The notes under the pieces: generated by a model
What the model was told of the DNA's origin: nothing
The model's database searches: none
Seen by the model: only the letters and a program-made list of their open reading frames with translations
Assembly (NCBI GenBank): GCA_938023515.1
Contig: CALJDR010000022.1
Span: 1-64,000, forward strand
Length of the DNA: 64,000 bases
Source: an uncultured Flavobacteriales bacterium
GTDB taxonomy: Bacteria > Bacteroidota > Bacteroidia > Flavobacteriales > UBA1820
Direction: 5' to 3'
Shown: in pieces, positions 17,485 to 26,614 of the stretch
Position numbering within the stretch: the stretch's first letter is position 1
How the letters are laid out: every line of letters begins with the position of its first letter
Made by a program: the position numbers and the translations under genes

Positions 17485-19203
17485 ATGAGAACATCTGCGA
17501 ACAGGTACGTTTTTGCGCCGGCTAAGGCATGTGCGTGGTTCTTTTCCGTTTTTGCCTTTTCTGCCTTATTGCTTTCATGCAATAACGACGAATTCCATGT
17601 CGGCAGCGGTATTGTCGACGGAGAAGATATGGAGATAGGCGAGACCACATTCCCCGTAAAGGGCTGGTCGATCCCCGATCCTACCAAGGATACGCTTTCC
17701 GGCCGTGTATTTACCGGTTTGATATTTAAGATCGGCGATCCTACTTTGAGGGTAAATGCATTCTACTTTAATTTGCTGGGACATTATTCGGTACCTAATG
17801 TGTGCGATGTGGAGGCAGGATTTGCTACTCAGTTACAGATATCGGCACTATTGTCCAACTTCGGAGATATTGTTTTGGATTCGGTACACCTGCAAATGTC
17901 CTATACGCCGGTTCAATCCTTTGCGGATTCGCTTACGGCCGGATTTACAGGCTATGATACGAACGTGAATATTTATAAGGGCTTGTATCCTTCAGGGTAT
18001 TCGTTCTATGGCCGCAGTGTTTCCAATATGATGCCGATAGAAATATACCGGCTGGATGAAACATTCCCCGATCAGTATACGGTCGTGCCAGGTACAAGTA
18101 TTCAAAAAGAAAATTACCTGCCGCTGACTAAAAAATGGAAAACGGCAGAATTGATTCATAATGAAAGCCTTCATATAAGTCTGGATACTATTCGTTCTAC
18201 TACTGATATTGCAGACTCTACCATCATCTATGACGACGAAGGTGTGGCCATAGACACTACCTATAAGTATGCGGACTCGATATATCCCCGGATGGTATTG
18301 AAAATGAACAAACAGTATTGGCAGGATATTCTGGATCATTTTAAAGGACAGATAATCACGCAGAATTCTTTCCAGGAATATTTTAAAGGGTTGTATTTTA
18401 AAGCACCGAAAACACTCGGCGCCCCGTTCATGATGCTTAATCTCAGTCAGGATCCGGGAGATGAAAAGCGCGGATGTTTTATTCGGCTTTATTATCACAC
18501 AGCCCGTACCGAAGGCCAGACCTATGATTTTTATTTTCGCAATACGACCGATAACAATGCTGTTTCGGCTAATTCCATCAATGTGTCGCTCAATCCTAAG
18601 GTGCAGGCCATGATTGAGAATCCCGATACGATAAGCGGAGAGAAGGAGCTCTATGTCGTGCCGTTCGGACAGACGGAGGCTGTGATAAACCTTATCGATG
18701 AAAATACGATTAAAACCATTAAAGATAATGGCTGGGTCATTAATGATGCTTATGTGGAATTCACGAACAAGGCCTATAATCAGACAGAAGGAACTACTCC
18801 CGTGGCCGAACTGTGGATGTATATGTATCCTTATTCCGACCAATTCATTTATTGGGACGCGGCGACCGGCTATCCGACCCGGGAGGTGAGTTTCTACATT
18901 CCCGATGAGGCTGCATTCGAGGACGAGGATGGCCAGTGGTACTATGTGCCGCGAACGAACTATGGCCTCAATGGGATTGTCAATGAAAATTCTACTGAAT
19001 CCACTTTTTCCAAGCCCGGCAAATACCGGATGCGTGTTACCCGCACGTTGATAGATGCGGTGTACGGGAATGGCAAGCCGGTGAAAGTAGGTCTTCGCCT
19101 TCCAATGGGCGTCACGGAAAAGGCACCCAACGTGTCTATCCTAGACGGTGAAAATCTTCGGCTTGTTGTCAAGTACAGCAAAAAAAAGGGAAGCCAACAA
19201 TAG
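17485..19203 (+). CDS. DUF4270 family lipoprotein
   Basis: 572 residues. A long N-terminal signal ends in a lipobox (LLLSC, Cys32), so it is probably an outer-membrane-anchored lipoprotein. The body fits DUF4270, a Bacteroidetes family of unknown function: GDPTLRVNAFYFNLLGHY-like start, a central region of beta-strands, RLYYHT, and the closing segment LRLPMGVTEKAPNVSILDGENLRLVVKY. It is the second gene after the GT5-like half protein, a pairing that suggests linked roles at the cell surface, and ends with a terminator at 19223-19259. Confidence 0.88.
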   Translation: MRTSANRYVFAPAKACAWFFSVFAFSALLLSCNNDEFHVGSGIVDGEDMEIGETTFPVKGWSIPDPTKDTLSGRVFTGLIFKIGDPTLRVNAFYFNLLGHYSVPNVCDVEAGFATQLQISALLSNFGDIVLDSVHLQMSYTPVQSFADSLTAGFTGYDTNVNIYKGLYPSGYSFYGRSVSNMMPIEIYRLDETFPDQYTVVPGTSIQKENYLPLTKKWKTAELIHNESLHISLDTIRSTTDIADSTIIYDDEGVAIDTTYKYADSIYPRMVLKMNKQYWQDILDHFKGQIITQNSFQEYFKGLYFKAPKTLGAPFMMLNLSQDPGDEKRGCFIRLYYHTARTEGQTYDFYFRNTTDNNAVSANSINVSLNPKVQAMIENPDTISGEKELYVVPFGQTEAVINLIDENTIKTIKDNGWVINDAYVEFTNKAYNQTEGTTPVAELWMYMYPYSDQFIYWDAATGYPTREVSFYIPDEAAFEDEDGQWYYVPRTNYGLNGIVNENSTESTFSKPGKYRMRVTRTLIDAVYGNGKPVKVGLRLPMGVTEKAPNVSILDGENLRLVVKYSKKKGSQQ

Positions 19204-19222
19204 CCAACGATATATAGAATGC

Positions 19223-19259
19223 AAAAAAGAGTACCCCGGAAAAGGTACTCTTTTTTTAT
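19223..19259 (+). terminator. Rho-independent terminator after DUF4270 gene
   Basis: Stem AAAAAGAGTACC/GGTACTCTTTTT with a short loop, followed by T's, 20 bases after the stop codon. Confidence 0.85.
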
Positions 19260-19264
19260 TTTCC

Positions 19265-19272
19265 TAACTTTG
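19265..19272 (+). promoter_or_regulatory. -7 box of the cysteine desulfidase operon
   Basis: TAACTTTG matches TAnnTTTG and lies 40 bases before the ATG. The -33 position falls in the preceding terminator and does not match. Confidence 0.45.
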
Positions 19273-19311
19273 CGCAGAATGGGCGTTTGCTGCCCGAAAA
19301 TGAAGAAGTAA

Positions 19312-20586
19312 ATGGTATTATCAGACGAATGTATCCTCGATATCCTACATACGGACACGGGAATGGCACTGGGATGTACGGAACCGATAGCCGTAGCCTT
19401 GGCTGTAGTGAAAGCCCGGGAAATATTGGGGGCTGAACCTTCGCACGTAAAATTGCGGGTCAGCGGGAATATCTATAAGAACGGCCGCGGGGTAGGAATC
19501 CCGGGGACGGACAAGCGGGGATTGGAGGTGGCGGCGGCTATGGGCTGCCTGACCGGTTCGTCCGGCAAAGCACTGGAAGTGCTCGAAGGGGTTACCGATG
19601 AAATCGCGGCTTGCGCTACCGCTTTTGCCCGGCAGGGTGGAGTAGAAATATCCATTGCCGAAGGGGTCGATAAGCTGTTCATCGAGGCTACGGTATCCGA
19701 CGGAGCCCATACGGCATCTGCTACGGTAGAAAAACACCATACCAATATTGTAAAGGGTATGTTGAATGGGGAAGTTGTCTTTGAAGCCCCACTGTGCAAA
19801 ACCTCTTACAGGCAGGACTCCCTGGGCAATATCGAAGGGATGTCGGTCGCCCGGCTGTACGAATTTGTCGGGAAGGTCGATGTGGAAAAACTCCAGGATA
19901 TAGCCCGGGGAGCCGAGGCCAATTGGCGGATCGCCGATGCCGGTCTTAAAAAACGGTACGGGTATTGCCTGGGAAAAATATTGTCCGCCAAGTCCAGTTC
20001 AGACTCGGATTTGATGCGCCGTTCGATGGCTAAAGTAGCGTCCGGTATCGACGCCCGAATGTCGGGTTCGATGCTTCCGGTGATGACCAACAGCGGCAGC
20101 GGCAACCAAGGCATTACGATCTATATTCCGGTCATCGAGGCCGCGCTGGCTATGGAGGCGGATACGGAGTTGATGCTCCGCGCCTTGGCGTTTGCCAATC
20201 TGGTGCCGATCCATATAAAACACCGGATTGGGCCTCTCTCGGCCCTTTGCGGGATTGTCCCGGCTTCGATCGGGGCGGCCTGCGGGATAGCTTACCTCAA
20301 GGGGGCTTCGTTAGAACAAGTGAACAACGTGATACAACTGATCATCGCCAATATATCGGGGCTTTTCTGCGACGGAGCGAAAGCCTCGTGTTCCATGAAA
20401 GCTTCCGTGGGCATTGTTGCCGCCTATGAAGCTCTCTATATGGCGGTAGATAACGGAGAAAAAGCCCAGTGCGAGGGGATCATCGATCCCGATGTGGAGC
20501 ATTCTATCGGCAATCTTTCCCGGATAGCCATTTCGGCAATGGATTCCACCGACCGGGAGATAATAGACATCATGACCTGTAAATAA
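19312..20586 (+). CDS. L-cysteine desulfidase family protein (CyuA/YhaM, UPF0597)
   Basis: 424 residues. Enzymes of this family use a [4Fe-4S] cluster to break L-cysteine into pyruvate, sulfide and ammonia in the cytoplasm. Four cysteines stand at the expected cluster positions: C22 in GCTEP, C313 in ALCGIV, C353 in LFCDG and C360 in ASCSMK. Other family marks are GNIYKNGRGVGIPGT and MTNSGSGNQG. It leads a run of six closely spaced genes (gaps of 9-35 bases) up to 25233, though the other five concern lipids and membrane channels, so a shared pathway is not evident. Confidence 0.93.
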   Translation: MVLSDECILDILHTDTGMALGCTEPIAVALAVVKAREILGAEPSHVKLRVSGNIYKNGRGVGIPGTDKRGLEVAAAMGCLTGSSGKALEVLEGVTDEIAACATAFARQGGVEISIAEGVDKLFIEATVSDGAHTASATVEKHHTNIVKGMLNGEVVFEAPLCKTSYRQDSLGNIEGMSVARLYEFVGKVDVEKLQDIARGAEANWRIADAGLKKRYGYCLGKILSAKSSSDSDLMRRSMAKVASGIDARMSGSMLPVMTNSGSGNQGITIYIPVIEAALAMEADTELMLRALAFANLVPIHIKHRIGPLSALCGIVPASIGAACGIAYLKGASLEQVNNVIQLIIANISGLFCDGAKASCSMKASVGIVAAYEALYMAVDNGEKAQCEGIIDPDVEHSIGNLSRIAISAMDSTDREIIDIMTCK

Positions 20587-20607
20587 GCCCAAAACCCAGA
20601 CCCGTCT

Positions 20608-21492
20608 ATGAAGAAAGTTTTGATACTTGTCAATCCCCGTTCCGGGACCCATTCCCTGGAGCAAATGAGCGCGCCGCTCGAGGATATCCGCAAGGAAAGC
20701 GATGAAATAGATATTCATACCCATGTGATCCGCAATTTTGACGAATCGCACCGGCAGATCCGCAAAGCGGTCGAAGCCGGTTTTTACGCGGTGATCGTAG
20801 TGGGCGGCGACGGTACGGCCAACAGCACCGGCGCTATTCTCCGGGGGTCGGATACGGCACTCGGGATCGTCCCTGCCGGCAGCGGCAACGGCGTGGCCCG
20901 GCATATAGGGATGAATACCGATATCAAGAAGGCTTTCGATCAGTTATTCTCCTGCCGCCTGGTCGATGCCGATACGATGGAGGTGAACGGAAGATTTTGT
21001 CTCGGATTTGCCGGCACCGGTTTCGAAGCTGCGGTAGCGCACAATTTCGCTTCCAGCAAGCATCGGGGCTTGGTTTCGTATACTACGTCCGCCCTGTCGG
21101 AGATATTCCGGTACGAACCTCCTTTGGTCGAGATGGAAGTCGACGGGCAGACGATGACCCGTACCCCGTTCACAATGACCTTTGCCAATTCGTCCCAATG
21201 GGGCTTCGATTTCCGGATCGCCCCGATGGCTTCGATGGCTTCGGGCACGATGAAACTCGTCATCCTGTCGGACATCACACAAATAAATGCGGTACAGGCC
21301 GCATACAGCCTGTATAAAGGCAAGATACACCAGTTCCCCTCCTGCGAGACGATCGATGCGCGGCATGTGGTAGTGGCGGGGAAAAATCTGGTGTACCATA
21401 TAGACGGGGAGCCTTTCCCGGCGGTGGGGCGCCTCGAAGTAGTCGTTCACCCGGCCTCGCTCAAGATACTCTCCCCGCACAAAAAAATATAA
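20608..21492 (+). CDS. Diacylglycerol/sphingolipid kinase family protein
   Basis: 294 residues of the DagK/YegS/LCB5-type lipid kinase family, which phosphorylates diacylglycerol, sphingosine-like bases or related lipids at the inner face of the membrane. The N-terminal NPRSGT motif, VVGGDGTAN (catalytic loop), PAGSGNG and a C-terminal beta-domain with HIDGEPF are present. Bacteroidales make sphingolipids, so either lipid class is possible as substrate. It lies 21 bases after the cysteine desulfidase and nine bases before the LtaS-like gene, suggesting a link to lipid or head-group turnover. Confidence 0.93.
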   Translation: MKKVLILVNPRSGTHSLEQMSAPLEDIRKESDEIDIHTHVIRNFDESHRQIRKAVEAGFYAVIVVGGDGTANSTGAILRGSDTALGIVPAGSGNGVARHIGMNTDIKKAFDQLFSCRLVDADTMEVNGRFCLGFAGTGFEAAVAHNFASSKHRGLVSYTTSALSEIFRYEPPLVEMEVDGQTMTRTPFTMTFANSSQWGFDFRIAPMASMASGTMKLVILSDITQINAVQAAYSLYKGKIHQFPSCETIDARHVVVAGKNLVYHIDGEPFPAVGRLEVVVHPASLKILSPHKKI

Positions 21493-21501
21493 TCCACGTC
21501 A

Positions 21502-23517
21502 ATGTCGAGGACCATGAAGAAGACGCTCGTTCCCGGTTTTGCCGTGTATACGGCGCTGATGTTCATCGTATGGGTCGCGTTCCTGCAATTATACAAAGGT
21601 GCGTTTTACCTGTATTTTTCCGAAGTGTTCGCCCCGGCGGCGGCCGATGAGGTTGGCCGGGCGGTGTGGGTATCCATGCGGTTCGATTTCCGATTGTCGC
21701 TCATCCTGATCCTATTGCCTTGCTTGTTGTCGATGATCATGCCCGGCCGATTCTTTTCCCGGCATGGGTTCAAACGGTTTGCCCGGTCGTATTTCGCTGT
21801 GGCCGGAGTGCTGATCACGTTGCTGCTGCTGGGTGACCTGGGAAATTTTTCCTATACCGGGGAGCGCCTGAACGCTTCGCTGGCCGAATTCGCTAAAAAC
21901 CCGCTTATCTCCCTGGGGATGCTGTGGCAGAGCTACCCTGTGGTTTGGGGAGTGCTGGGTGTAGCGGCAGTCGGCTTCCTTTTTTATTTCCTGTCCTCGT
22001 GGATATACCGTCTGTCGGCCCGCTTTGCCGAAGGAAAGAAAAAACTGCCCCGAATACTCTGGCGGGCAGCCTGGGTGCTGCTCGTGGCCTGGGGCCTGTA
22101 CGGTTCCGTGTCGCACTATCCCCTGCGTTGGAGCGAAGCTTATTTCTCCAAGGATAAAAATGTGAACAGCCTGGCACTGAATCCGGTACTGTATCTCTTT
22201 TCGAGCCTGTCCTCGGCCGATACTTCGGTAGACATGGAGGCTTTCGAAAAATACCTTCCGGCTATGACCCGCTACCTGGGCACGACCCCGGATAAACCTT
22301 TCGAACGGCATGTGCCTGCCAAAGCAGATCGCCGGCCCAATATCGTGTTCGTGATGCTGGAATCCTTCGGTGCCGCCCCGATGAGCGCGTTCGGCAACCC
22401 GTTGCCCTCGACCCCGCATACCGATTCGCTGCTCCAAAAATGCCTGTTCTTTAAAAACGCTTACGTACCCCGCTGGGGGACGGCCTTTACCGTGTACGGC
22501 TCGCTCACCGGCATCCCGGACGTGACCTTGGGTACGACGGCCTCGCGGGTGCAGAAAGCGATCGACCAGCGCGTGATCATGGATCAGGCGGCGGGATACA
22601 AACGGTTTTATATGCTGGGCGGCAGTGCGAACTGGGCCAACATCCGGGCCGTGTTCCAGAGCAACGTGGAAGGGATCGAAATATTCGAGGAAGGTTCCTA
22701 TCCGGTGGAAAACCGGGTGGATGTATGGGGTATCGACGATTACGATCTGTTCAAATACGCCTCGACGCTGTTCGACAGCCTGAACCGTGCCGAAGAGCCT
22801 TTTGTCGCTTACGTGCAGACCTCGTCCAATCACCGGCCCTACACCGTGCCCGACGAACGGGGCGGTTACCGCCCCCTCAGGGAATCCGAAGTGGATATGG
22901 AAGCCTTGCGCCGCGCCGGTTTTCTGGAATTGGGGCAATACAACGCCTTGCGCTATCTCGATTTCAATATCGCCCGCTTCGTCCAAAGGGCAGAGGAACA
23001 GGGATGGGCGGAAAATACCGTCATCGTGTTCTTCGGCGACCACAATATGGGCCTCAACCCCTATTCCCATACCGCCCGGCCCGAATATGAGGCGGGATTG
23101 TCGCATTTCCATGTGCCGATCTTCATTTACGCCCCTTCGTTCATAGCGCCCCGTACGGTAGAGGCGCCGGCCGCCCTGATGGACGTGATGCCTACCGCTT
23201 TTTCGATAGCCGGGCTGCCGTACACCAATTATACACTGGGCCGGGATATGAGCGATACCCTCAATTACGCGCGTTCGTATGCGTTCTCCGGCGGGGCGTA
23301 CCAGGGTACGGACGGGATCACCCTTATTGCGGACAGTCTGGCCTATACCCGGGCCATCGACGGAAGTGTCCCTCCGGTGCTTTACCGTTACCAGGATGGC
23401 CGCCCGCTCGATTCGCTGTCCGTCGATACGCCGCAGGCCGCCGAGATGGACTCGCTCGTACAGGCGTTCTACCAAAGCGCCCGGTATCTCTATTTCAACA
23501 ACCGAAAACAACCTTAA
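21502..23517 (+). CDS. LtaS/MdoB-like membrane phosphoglycerol transferase (sulfatase fold)
   Basis: 671 residues. Five hydrophobic segments lie in the first 220 residues (for example around 8-28, 55-75, 90-115, 135-160, 190-205), followed by a large extracytoplasmic sulfatase-fold domain. Metal and nucleophile residues are visible: E287 (FVMLES), T327 (RWGT), D513-H514 (FFGDHN) and a later SHFHVP histidine. The family transfers phosphoglycerol or phosphoethanolamine head groups to lipids or glycans. The preceding lipid kinase could recycle the diacylglycerol released, as in lipoteichoic acid or osmoregulated glucan synthesis; this is inference. The start may instead be Met5. Confidence 0.92.
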   Translation: MSRTMKKTLVPGFAVYTALMFIVWVAFLQLYKGAFYLYFSEVFAPAAADEVGRAVWVSMRFDFRLSLILILLPCLLSMIMPGRFFSRHGFKRFARSYFAVAGVLITLLLLGDLGNFSYTGERLNASLAEFAKNPLISLGMLWQSYPVVWGVLGVAAVGFLFYFLSSWIYRLSARFAEGKKKLPRILWRAAWVLLVAWGLYGSVSHYPLRWSEAYFSKDKNVNSLALNPVLYLFSSLSSADTSVDMEAFEKYLPAMTRYLGTTPDKPFERHVPAKADRRPNIVFVMLESFGAAPMSAFGNPLPSTPHTDSLLQKCLFFKNAYVPRWGTAFTVYGSLTGIPDVTLGTTASRVQKAIDQRVIMDQAAGYKRFYMLGGSANWANIRAVFQSNVEGIEIFEEGSYPVENRVDVWGIDDYDLFKYASTLFDSLNRAEEPFVAYVQTSSNHRPYTVPDERGGYRPLRESEVDMEALRRAGFLELGQYNALRYLDFNIARFVQRAEEQGWAENTVIVFFGDHNMGLNPYSHTARPEYEAGLSHFHVPIFIYAPSFIAPRTVEAPAALMDVMPTAFSIAGLPYTNYTLGRDMSDTLNYARSYAFSGGAYQGTDGITLIADSLAYTRAIDGSVPPVLYRYQDGRPLDSLSVDTPQAAEMDSLVQAFYQSARYLYFNNRKQP

Positions 23518-23537
23518 CTTCTAAATACCGATAAGCC

Positions 23538-24482
23538 ATGAATATGTTGCTGTATTTGTTGTTCAAGCTTCAGGCAGGGCTGCCGGACATCTCACCGGCG
23601 GCGGTCGATTCCCTGGAAAAACACGATATGAAGGCGTTCTTTGCCGGACTGAAAAATATGACGCTCGACCAGATCGTCGATATGACCGTCCGGGGTGTGC
23701 TGGATGCCGTGATCCGAATCGTGCTCGCTGTCCTGCTGTTTTACATAGGCCGCTGGATTATCCGGCGTATCGTTGGCTTTTTCCGCCGGATGTTCATCCG
23801 CCGCGAGGTGGACGTATCGCTGAGTACGTTCCTTTTGTCGATGATCCGGGTGACGATGATGTTTATCCTGATCATTATCGTGATCAGTTTCCTGGGGATC
23901 GATACCACATCGTTCATCGCTATCTTCGCTTCGGCCGGTCTGGCCGTCGGTATGGCGCTGTCCGGTACGCTGCAAAACTTTGCCGGGGGCGTGTTGGTGC
24001 TGCTGCTCAAACCGTACCGAGTAGGCGATTATATCGAAGCGCAGGGGCAGGCCGGCACCGTACGGGCCATTACGCTGTTCTCTACGCTGCTCGCTACCCC
24101 GGACAACAAGATCATCCTGCTGCCCAACGGGGGTATGTCCACTGGTATCATCAACAATTATTCCCACGAATCCACCCGCCGGGTGGACTGGACTTTCGGC
24201 ATCGGCTACGGCGACGATTACGACAAGGCGAAGTCCTTGCTGGCCTCCCTGCTCGAGGCCGACGAAAGGGTGCTGAAAGATCCGGCTTATTTCATCGCGC
24301 TGGCTTCCCTGGGGGATTCTTCGGTCAATATCACGGTGCGCGCCTGGACGAAATCGACGGATTACTGGGGTGTATTTTTCGATATGAACGAGAAAGTATA
24401 CAAGAATTTTCCGCGCGAAGGGCTCAATATCCCGTTCCCGCAGATGGATGTGCACATGTATAGCGAGGATAAGAAAGCTTAA
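23538..24482 (+). CDS. MscS-family mechanosensitive channel
   Basis: 314 residues. Two or three transmembrane helices (about 60-80, 100-125, 130-155), the Gly/Ala-rich pore helix ([26 protein letters not shown]) and the cytoplasmic MscS beta-domain ([19 protein letters not shown], then [15 protein letters not shown]) identify the family, which releases solutes under osmotic down-shock. It lies 20 bases after the LtaS-like gene and 17 bases before the fluoride channel. Confidence 0.96.
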   Translation: MNMLLYLLFKLQAGLPDISPAAVDSLEKHDMKAFFAGLKNMTLDQIVDMTVRGVLDAVIRIVLAVLLFYIGRWIIRRIVGFFRRMFIRREVDVSLSTFLLSMIRVTMMFILIIIVISFLGIDTTSFIAIFASAGLAVGMALSGTLQNFAGGVLVLLLKPYRVGDYIEAQGQAGTVRAITLFSTLLATPDNKIILLPNGGMSTGIINNYSHESTRRVDWTFGIGYGDDYDKAKSLLASLLEADERVLKDPAYFIALASLGDSSVNITVRAWTKSTDYWGVFFDMNEKVYKNFPREGLNIPFPQMDVHMYSEDKKA

Positions 24483-24499
24483 TCGTAAAGCAGGAAAAT

Positions 24500-24877
24500 A
24501 TGGTCAAGACGCTGTTGTTCATAGGAGCCGGTAGTTTTCTGGGCGGGGTGTCGCGTTATGTGCTTACCCGCCTGGTGCAGGATCATATCCTGCACGTTTT
24601 CCCGTACGGTACGCTGGTGGTAAATATCGTCGGATGTTTTCTCATCGGGCTGTTCTACGGGCTGTTCGACCGCGGGCATGTGCTGGACCCCGACATCCGG
24701 ATGTTCCTCACGGTGGGATTCTGCGGCGGCTTTACGACGTTTTCGACCTTTGCCAACGAGAACTTTTCGATGCTTCAGGGCGGGAATTTCCTGGGCATGG
24801 GGGTCTACGCGGTGCTGAGTTTCGCACTCGGGCTGGCCATGGTATATCTGGGGCAATTGGCGGTCAAACTGTTTTAA
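24500..24877 (+). CDS. crcB: Fluoride channel CrcB/FluC
   Basis: 125 residues with four hydrophobic helices. The family works as a dual-topology dimer that exports fluoride. Typical motifs are [10 protein letters not shown] near residue 13, [14 protein letters not shown] (with the conserved Asn) and [12 protein letters not shown] (the Phe-box and Na+ site region). Single-gene form. It is embedded in the 19312-25233 operon and no fluoride riboswitch is apparent in the 17 bases before it. Confidence 0.97.
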   Translation: MVKTLLFIGAGSFLGGVSRYVLTRLVQDHILHVFPYGTLVVNIVGCFLIGLFYGLFDRGHVLDPDIRMFLTVGFCGGFTTFSTFANENFSMLQGGNFLGMGVYAVLSFALGLAMVYLGQLAVKLF

Positions 24878-24912
24878 TCTCAACTATTACACAACATAAA
24901 AACGAATAAACT

Positions 24913-25233
24913 ATGAGCGACAAAGCAACAGCCGGCCCTGTGGGCGAAGAAATGCAGTTCTGCCAAAGCTGCGGAATGCCCATCGACGAAATGGAATTGC
25001 GGGGCACCGAAAAAGACGGCGGCCTGAGCGAGGACTACTGCATTTACTGCTACCGGGACGGGGCCTTTACCGAGGACTGCTCGATGGAGCAGATGATCGC
25101 CCATTGCGCGGAAATGGTCGACGAGTTCAACAAAGACAGCGAGGTGAAGTACACCAAAGAGGAGGCTGTCGCCCAAATGAGGCAGTTCTTTCCCCAGCTT
25201 AAGCGCTGGAAAGAGGCTGCCGGCCGGAAATAA
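24913..25233 (+). CDS. Zinc-ribbon protein (Zn_ribbon_2-like)
   Basis: 106 residues. Cys pairs FCQSCGMP and DYCIYCYRDG form a putative zinc ribbon in the first half; the second half is helical and acidic/basic (EQMIAHCAEMVDEFNK, AVAQMRQFFPQLKRW). This pattern fits the small zinc-ribbon family found in many bacteria, without known function. It is the last gene of the operon, 35 bases after crcB, and is followed by a hairpin. Confidence 0.85.
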   Translation: MSDKATAGPVGEEMQFCQSCGMPIDEMELRGTEKDGGLSEDYCIYCYRDGAFTEDCSMEQMIAHCAEMVDEFNKDSEVKYTKEEAVAQMRQFFPQLKRWKEAAGRK

Positions 25234-25252
25234 ATACATTTTCGAGGATCCG

Positions 25253-25288
25253 CAGGCCCCGGGATATATCCGGGGCCTGGTATTTTAG
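25253..25288 (+). terminator. Terminator after the zinc-ribbon gene
   Basis: Ten-pair stem CAGGCCCCGG/CCGGGGCCTG (25253-25262 with 25270-25279, loop GATATAT), followed by a moderately T-rich stretch. Confidence 0.7.
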
Positions 25289-25472
25289 TTTATTTTGGCG
25301 GTATGGCGTAGTTTTTTATCAGGAGAAGCCCATGCGGTTTTGAACCGGTCAAAAGTGTCTTAAAAAAATCCTAAAACAGCGTTTTTCTATTAAACCTTTC
25401 CGGGGAAATCCAGTCTCCCCTTATAGGAAAGGTGTGCCGGCGCGTAGCCGGGTTGTAACTTGTGAAAAGCCG

Positions 25473-25480
25473 TATGTTTG
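25473..25480 (+). promoter_or_regulatory. -7 box of the RND efflux operon
   Basis: TATGTTTG matches TAnnTTTG, with TTG 17 bases upstream (a little short). It rules out the longer open frame that begins at 25478 and supports the ATG at 25511. Confidence 0.5.
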
Positions 25481-25510
25481 CCTTTCTTATACGGAAAACT
25501 GCACGCATCT

Positions 25511-26614
25511 ATGACGAAAAAAGCAAAAATAGCCGTTCTGGCTGCGATAGTCCTGTTGATTGCCGGGATGATCGTTTATCCAAAAGTAAAAAGGTCTGCC
25601 AAGGCGTCCGAAGATCCGAGATCGGCGGCCGTTTCCAAAAGTCCCTCCGCGCGGGTTCTGAATGTCAATGCCCAAGTGTTGGAATACCGGACTTTGTCCG
25701 ACCGTATTGTCCGCACCGGCAGCACGATGCCCGACGAAGAGGTCGATCTTTCGTTCGAATCTTCGGGCAAGATCGTGGCGATCTATTTTACTGAAGGCTC
25801 GCATGTCAAAAAAGGCGAACTCCTGGCCAAGATCAACGATGCGCCGCTGCAGGCCCAGTTGAAAAAATTACAGGCCCAGGTACAGTTGGCCACCGACAGG
25901 GTATACCGCCAGCGGACCCTGCTGGAAAAGGATGCCGTGAGTCAGGAGGCGTTCGAGCAGGTACAGACCGCTTACCAGCAGTTGATGGCCGATATCGAGC
26001 TGGTCAAGGCCAATATCGCCCAGACGGAACTTCGGGCGCCGTTCGACGGGATCATCGGTTTGAGGATGGTCAGCGAGGGTTCCTATGCCTCCCCATCCAC
26101 CGTGGTGGCTAAACTGACGAAAATATCTCCGATAAAGATCGAATTTTCCATTCCGGAAAGCTATGCTACCGAAGTGGGTCGGGGCTCTCGTATCGTTTTT
26201 AAAATGGAACAGGACGGCCTGATGAAGGATTACGGGGCGACGATCTATGCGGTCGAAAGTACAATAGACGAGCCGACCCGCAGCCTGAAAGTACGTGCCC
26301 GCTATCCCAATGCCAATGAGAGCATTGTCCCCGGGCGGTACGTTTCGGTGGAGATCACCAAGAGCGAGATAAAGGATGCCCTGGTCGTGCCCAGCGAGGC
26401 TGTGATCCCGGAGATGGGCCGCCAGATCGTATATCTGTATAAAAGCGGGAAAGCCGAGCCTCGGGAAATCGTGCTCGGGCTGCGCACAGAAGACAAAGTA
26501 CAGGCCCTCGAAGGACTTGAAAGAGGGGATACCGTGCTGGTATCCGGTGTGATGCAGCTTCGTACCGGGATGCCGGTGCGGATCGAGAACCTGAAAACGG
26601 GAGGGGACGACTGA
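25511..26614 (+). CDS. RND efflux periplasmic adaptor subunit (MFP/HlyD-like)
   Basis: 367 residues from the ATG at 25511, which starts with a membrane anchor (KIAVLAAIVLLIAGMIVY). The lipoyl/barrel halves are recognisable: EEVDLSFESSGKIVAIYFTEGSHVKKGELLAKI, a helical hairpin about 105-160, then TELRAPFDGIIGLRMVSEGSYASPST and a C-terminal domain with VPSEAVIP. It bridges the inner-membrane pump and the outer-membrane channel. Its stop overlaps the pump start by one base (TGATG). First gene of the three-gene efflux operon. Confidence 0.95.
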   Translation: MTKKAKIAVLAAIVLLIAGMIVYPKVKRSAKASEDPRSAAVSKSPSARVLNVNAQVLEYRTLSDRIVRTGSTMPDEEVDLSFESSGKIVAIYFTEGSHVKKGELLAKINDAPLQAQLKKLQAQVQLATDRVYRQRTLLEKDAVSQEAFEQVQTAYQQLMADIELVKANIAQTELRAPFDGIIGLRMVSEGSYASPSTVVAKLTKISPIKIEFSIPESYATEVGRGSRIVFKMEQDGLMKDYGATIYAVESTIDEPTRSLKVRARYPNANESIVPGRYVSVEITKSEIKDALVVPSEAVIPEMGRQIVYLYKSGKAEPREIVLGLRTEDKVQALEGLERGDTVLVSGVMQLRTGMPVRIENLKTGGDD

